Part shown: positions 7,457 through 10,469 of the stretch, one piece after another | Numbering within the stretch: position 1 is the stretch's first letter | Layout of the letters: each line of letters opens with the position of its first letter | Assembly: GCA_031285525.1 (NCBI GenBank) | Contig: JAITWB010000157.1 | Location: forward strand, 1-10,469 | Source of the DNA: Spirochaetaceae bacterium | Lineage (GTDB): Bacteria > Spirochaetota > Spirochaetia > Treponematales > Treponemataceae | Reading direction: 5' to 3' | DNA: 10,469 nt | Notes under the pieces: generated by a model | Database searches by the model: none | What the model was told of the DNA's origin: nothing | The model's input: the letters and a program-made list of their open reading frames with translations, nothing else | Translations under genes and position numbers: made by a program

Positions 7457-7891
7457 ATGTATAAAGCTTATGAGATTGCTTTGGCTCCCGAATTTGTGTC
7501 TACCCTTGCTCTGGAAGCCTTTATCATGACCAATGATATCCCTAAAGGGGACAAGAAAGACCGTGTTCTTATTATGGCAACCGAGTTGTTTGATAATATT
7601 GTCAGACACTCCCGGGATTTGGCGGGGGAGATCTCTTTCCGTTTGGAGGAGGATGTTCCTCTGAGAGAGGGAGTCCCTTTTTCGGAGGGGGAGTCGGGTT
7701 GCCGTCTTATTATCAGTTATAAGTCGAGTAATTTTGAGGAGCTGATGGCCTGCAGCCGTTGTTCTGCACGGTATTACGATCAGAAGCTCGGGTTATACCG
7801 GGGGCTGGGTTTGGTGATGTGCCGAAACCTTGCCCGGGATATGGTGTTTGAACCGGGGTCGGAAGCGGACAGGATTATTGTTTCCCTCTGA
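7457..7891 (+). CDS. RsbW/SpoIIAB-like HATPase with degenerate G1 box
   Basis: This is a 144-residue GHKL-fold protein of the anti-sigma kinase type. The N box is clear as ATELFDNIVRHS (41-52), with E43 (general base) and N47 (Mg-binding) matching E and N of SpoIIAB. The G2 box is clear as YRGLGLVMCRNL (114-125). The expected G1 box after the central strand (DxGxG, adenine-contacting Asp) is not visible; that place reads ISYKSSNF (86-93). A loop of about 15 residues (67-81) precedes that strand and is built from two related hexapeptides, VPLREG and VPFSEG. Known family members phosphorylate the STAS antagonist and sequester a sigma factor. This one may bind nucleotide weakly or act mainly as a binding switch. 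The start ATG has no clear Shine-Dalgarno and lies 13 bases after the STAS stop, so coupling is likely. No sigma factor adjoins it. Confidence 0.8.
   Translation: MYKAYEIALAPEFVSTLALEAFIMTNDIPKGDKKDRVLIMATELFDNIVRHSRDLAGEISFRLEEDVPLREGVPFSEGESGCRLIISYKSSNFEELMACSRCSARYYDQKLGLYRGLGLVMCRNLARDMVFEPGSEADRIIVSL
7655..7690 (+). repeat. Diverged 18-bp tandem duplication inside the HATPase gene
   Basis: Bases 7655-7672 and 7673-7690 encode VPLREG and VPFSEG in the same frame, and the DNA units share GT-CCT near the start and GAGGG near the end. The unit lies exactly in the loop that is absent from SpoIIAB, which suggests that the insertion grew by local duplication. Confidence 0.45.
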
Positions 7892-7923
7892 TACCGATGG
7901 TTTTGTTGTATTAGTCGTATTTT

Positions 7924-8787
7924 GTGAAAAGGGTTATTTTGAGATATTTTGTTGTTGTGATCGCTCTTGTGCTCTCCGTCGGGTGTTCGGCGAAGAGCAG
8001 CTCACTGGATGGTAGTTCGCTGAATAGTAATACCGATAAGGGTTTCCCTGATATGGAGAATAGTCAAACAGCCGCTATTGTTCCTTCCGTGGATGAGCGG
8101 CTGGTCATGACAGTGGAGGCGGTGCGTTTTCCTGGGAAGGAGCAGTTTCTGCTCCCCGAAAACGCTTCCCGATTCGTGAGTGAGCTGGAAGCGGTGCTTG
8201 CTTCGGATACCGAAGAGCTGTTGATTCTGGCTGATAAGCAGCACCATCTTGCGGCTTCCTATGCGCCGGAAGATCTGGTGTCCCTCGATAGCGGGGGGGC
8301 GTCGTATTTGACGAACAAGAGCGGTATGTTCCTTCGCCGTCCCGCCGAGCTTGCGCTGGAGCGGCTTGCCTCTGCGTCTCGTGCCGAGGGGATAACCCAG
8401 GTTGCCAGTTCCGCCTATCGGTCTTATGAGTATCAGGTGGGTTTGTATGAACGGAATGTCCGGCAGATGGGAAAAGAAGCGGCTGATCGGGAGTCTGCGG
8501 CTCCCGGTACGAGCCAGCATCAGCTGGGGACGGTGGTGGATTTTGGTTCCATAACTGATGAGTTTGCAGAGACAAAAGCCGGCAGGTGGCTTGCGGAGAA
8601 TGCCTGGAAGTACGGGTTTTCCCTCTCCTTTCCTCAAGGGTATGAGGAGATTACCGGATATCGGTGGGAGTGCTGGCATTTCCGCTATGTGGGTGAGAAG
8701 GCTGTGCTGTTTCAGCGGAAGTGGTTTGGAGATATTCAGCAGTATATGATCGAGTTTATTGATGCCTGGAGAAGGAATGAAAAATAA
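7924..8787 (+). CDS. VanY-like D-Ala-D-Ala carboxypeptidase, predicted lipoprotein
   Basis: This is a 287-residue protein with a lipoprotein signal peptide: short basic start (MKR), hydrophobic core, and LSVGC with the lipidated Cys at 21. A Ser/Asn-rich tether follows. The C-terminal part is a peptidase M15B/VanY domain: ASSAYRS (161-167), SQHQLGTVVDF with zinc ligands H199 and D206, and WECWH with catalytic E249 and ligand H252. All key residues are present, so it should trim the terminal D-Ala of peptidoglycan stem peptides from the periplasm. The segment LLILADKQHHLAASYAPEDL upstream is also typical of this family. The start is uncertain: GTG 7924 has no Shine-Dalgarno, while in-frame TTG 7939 has AAAAGGG five bases upstream and still leaves a signal peptide. 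It follows the HATPase by 32 bases with no terminator seen, so co-transcription is plausible. Resistance to glycopeptides is not implied. Confidence 0.88.
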   Translation: MKRVILRYFVVVIALVLSVGCSAKSSSLDGSSLNSNTDKGFPDMENSQTAAIVPSVDERLVMTVEAVRFPGKEQFLLPENASRFVSELEAVLASDTEELLILADKQHHLAASYAPEDLVSLDSGGASYLTNKSGMFLRRPAELALERLASASRAEGITQVASSAYRSYEYQVGLYERNVRQMGKEAADRESAAPGTSQHQLGTVVDFGSITDEFAETKAGRWLAENAWKYGFSLSFPQGYEEITGYRWECWHFRYVGEKAVLFQRKWFGDIQQYMIEFIDAWRRNEK

Positions 8788-8808
8788 CTGAAGGGAAGAA
8801 GTGAGAGG

Positions 8809-10469
8809 ATGTACGCCGTGTTTAACTACAAAAAGAATAAAATCAGAAAATCAGTGTTTGTGTTGTGCTTTATCGCACTCTCTTGTGTCACTCTTTTTGC
8901 GCGGGATGTCGAAATAACGGTACAGGATGGGGATCTGGAAATTACGCTGGAAGGCGCTACGGTTCATTCATGGGATGGAACGGAAGTCATCTGCGATATG
9001 GATGGGAAAGCCGTTCTTGAAGCGCCTGATGATGTGCAGGTGGTTGTGCGCGTTTCTTATCCCGGTTATCAGAATGGCAGAATTATCATTCTGCCCGATG
9101 AGAGCAGTTTTACGGTAAGTCTTTCGTTGGGGGGAGTGATGGAAAGTCAGGAGCTGGTTATTGAGGCCCGTGTTCCTGAGGAAAAAGAGATTGAGCCAGG
9201 CAGAAGTATTACTATCTCAGGAAGGGAGTTAGCCCAAACCGCCGAAATAGGGTTTATAGAGGATGTATTGGCTTCTATCAGGCTGCTTCCCGGCGTAGGC
9301 TACGGCGGTTTTTTGAATGCGCTGCCTTCTATCCGGGGAGGTTCTCCGGGGGACGTGACTGCCAGTTATGATGGGTTTTATGTGGAAGACCCTTTTTACT
9401 GGGGCGGTCATGCTTCCATATTTGATCCCAAAATGGTAGAGAGTGCGAAACTCTCCCACGGTGTTTTTTCAACCCGCTACGGACAATCAACTTCCGCTCT
9501 TTTGGATATTTCCTCAAAGAAGCCCTCTCCGACGGAGACTGAATTGGAGTTGTCGGTTTCCACCAGTGCGACCCATGTTAATCTCTCGGTTCCTTTTAAC
9601 GGAAAAGGCGGGATCTTGCTGCTGGGAAGGGTGTCCTATTGGGATCCTTTTTTTGCATTGGCAAAAATCTTTATTCCCCTGGCGCGTTCGGTTTCTCAGG
9701 CTCCGTTTATCCGCAGCGGTGCGGTGGCGGCAAACTACCGCTTTACCCCGAATGTGGAATGGTATGCCAACGGCTTCATCGGCAGCGATGGCGTGGGGGC
9801 AGCCTTTGAATATGAAGCCGATCAAGGCCGCATGAAAACGATTTCGGATATGAAGTTCCTTTGGGATAACCTGCAGGGCTTTTTGACTACCGGAGTGGTG
9901 GTGAATCCGACAAATGCGATGGTGCTGAAAACCTCTATCGGCGCCGGGTTTCTCAACTCCAATATCGAAGCCAAGATGAATAATACTATTACGGTTCGTA
10001 CTAAAGACGGAACAGAGCAGGAGCCTATTCCGGTGGATAACAATCTCACCCAGGATAAGATCAATTCCAACTACCAGTTTCGGCTTGATTATGACTGGGA
10101 TATGGGGAAGGGGTTTTTGTTTGCCGCAGGGGTTCAGGAGCGGTTTAATATATGGAATCAAAATATGCTCACCCATCTGATGCAGGAATTTATTGATCCT
10201 GCGGCGGGATTTCAAATGAAGGTGATAAACATAGACAGAGAAATGACGAACCGGGGGATTAATTCTTCCGCTTATTCTCTTTTGGAATACCATAATGATG
10301 ACTGGCGGTTTGATGCGGAATTGGGTCTGCGGGTTGATCATGTCTATTTTATCGGGGAGAATCCGGATAAGTCCAGTTTTTCGATACAAACCTTCCCGGC
10401 TTTTAATCCCCGGCTTAACCTGGATTTCGGCTTGTTAGAGGATGTTGGCATTATCGAGAATCTTTCGCT
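8809..10469 (+). CDS. TonB-dependent outer-membrane receptor, 5' part
   Basis: The frame is open from ATG 8809 to the end of the window (553 codons), so the protein is truncated by the window edge. A signal peptide ends near VTLFA|R (A31). Residues of about 33-110 form a beta-rich domain like a carboxypeptidase-regulatory or PEGA fold (GATVHSWDGTEVICDMDGKA). The plug domain follows at about 120-230, with LLPGVGYGG, IRGG (175-178) and YDGFYVEDPFYWGG (from 187), then IFDPKMVESAKLSHGVFSTR, typical of plug ends. After that come alternating strands of a beta-barrel with aromatic girdles. Such receptors import a scarce substrate through the outer membrane using TonB energy; the substrate cannot be read here. 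GTG 8818 is an alternative start, with AGAGG (8804-8808) nine bases upstream; ATG 8809 instead relies on AAGGGA 12 bases upstream. Spacing of 21 bases after the carboxypeptidase suggests co-transcription. The Cys inside the hydrophobic core is probably not a lipobox, because the core continues past it. Confidence 0.85.
   Translation, partial: MYAVFNYKKNKIRKSVFVLCFIALSCVTLFARDVEITVQDGDLEITLEGATVHSWDGTEVICDMDGKAVLEAPDDVQVVVRVSYPGYQNGRIIILPDESSFTVSLSLGGVMESQELVIEARVPEEKEIEPGRSITISGRELAQTAEIGFIEDVLASIRLLPGVGYGGFLNALPSIRGGSPGDVTASYDGFYVEDPFYWGGHASIFDPKMVESAKLSHGVFSTRYGQSTSALLDISSKKPSPTETELELSVSTSATHVNLSVPFNGKGGILLLGRVSYWDPFFALAKIFIPLARSVSQAPFIRSGAVAANYRFTPNVEWYANGFIGSDGVGAAFEYEADQGRMKTISDMKFLWDNLQGFLTTGVVVNPTNAMVLKTSIGAGFLNSNIEAKMNNTITVRTKDGTEQEPIPVDNNLTQDKINSNYQFRLDYDWDMGKGFLFAAGVQERFNIWNQNMLTHLMQEFIDPAAGFQMKVINIDREMTNRGINSSAYSLLEYHNDDWRFDAELGLRVDHVYFIGENPDKSSFSIQTFPAFNPRLNLDFGLLEDVGIIENLS

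Noticed and set aside
9514..10389. Open frame of 291 codons on the - strand
   Set aside because: It is antisense to the TonB-dependent receptor, whose plug and barrel features are clear on the + strand.
1..10469. tRNA or rRNA genes, CRISPR arrays, insertion sequences
   Set aside because: No cloverleaf-like segment, regular spaced repeats, transposase motif or terminal inverted repeats were seen by eye; the window is almost fully occupied by protein genes.

Overview
The window looks like a spirochaete-type chromosome (phylum Spirochaetota, probably a Spirochaeta/Treponema relative) of intermediate GC. This is an inference. It rests on a class-I style grpE-dnaK-dnaJ order, membrane-anchored SpoIIE/RsbU-type PP2C phosphatases, a spirochaete-like lipoprotein signal peptide and an outer-membrane TonB-dependent receptor, which implies a double-membrane cell. 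All genes that I accept lie on the + strand, and coding density is very high.

Region 1 (1-3462) is the heat-shock chaperone operon: the 3' end of grpE, complete dnaK, an unusual nested hairpin in the dnaK-dnaJ gap, complete dnaJ, and a good Rho-independent terminator. No CIRCE element is visible; it would be expected upstream of the operon, outside the window.

Region 2 (3463-7891) is a signalling operon. An extended -10 promoter (TGATATAAT), overlapped by a 9-bp inverted repeat, precedes four tightly packed genes: a two-helix membrane PP2C phosphatase, a second PP2C phosphatase with about nine membrane helices plus a GAF-like domain, a STAS-domain anti-sigma-factor-antagonist-like protein, and a small RsbW/SpoIIAB-like HATPase. 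Together they have every part of a partner-switching relay: kinase, phosphorylatable switch protein and two phosphatases that could reset it. No sigma factor or other output protein is encoded in the window. The HATPase lacks the usual G1 (DxGxG) box and carries an extra loop made of a diverged tandem duplication, so it may not be a standard anti-sigma kinase.

Region 3 (7892-10469) follows without an obvious terminator: a VanY/M15B-type D-Ala-D-Ala carboxypeptidase predicted to be a lipoprotein, then the 5' part of a TonB-dependent receptor that runs off the window. Spacings of 4 to 32 bp from 3554 onward suggest that the signalling genes and the two envelope genes could be read as one transcript, which would tie the relay to envelope maintenance or nutrient uptake. 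That link is inferred from position only.
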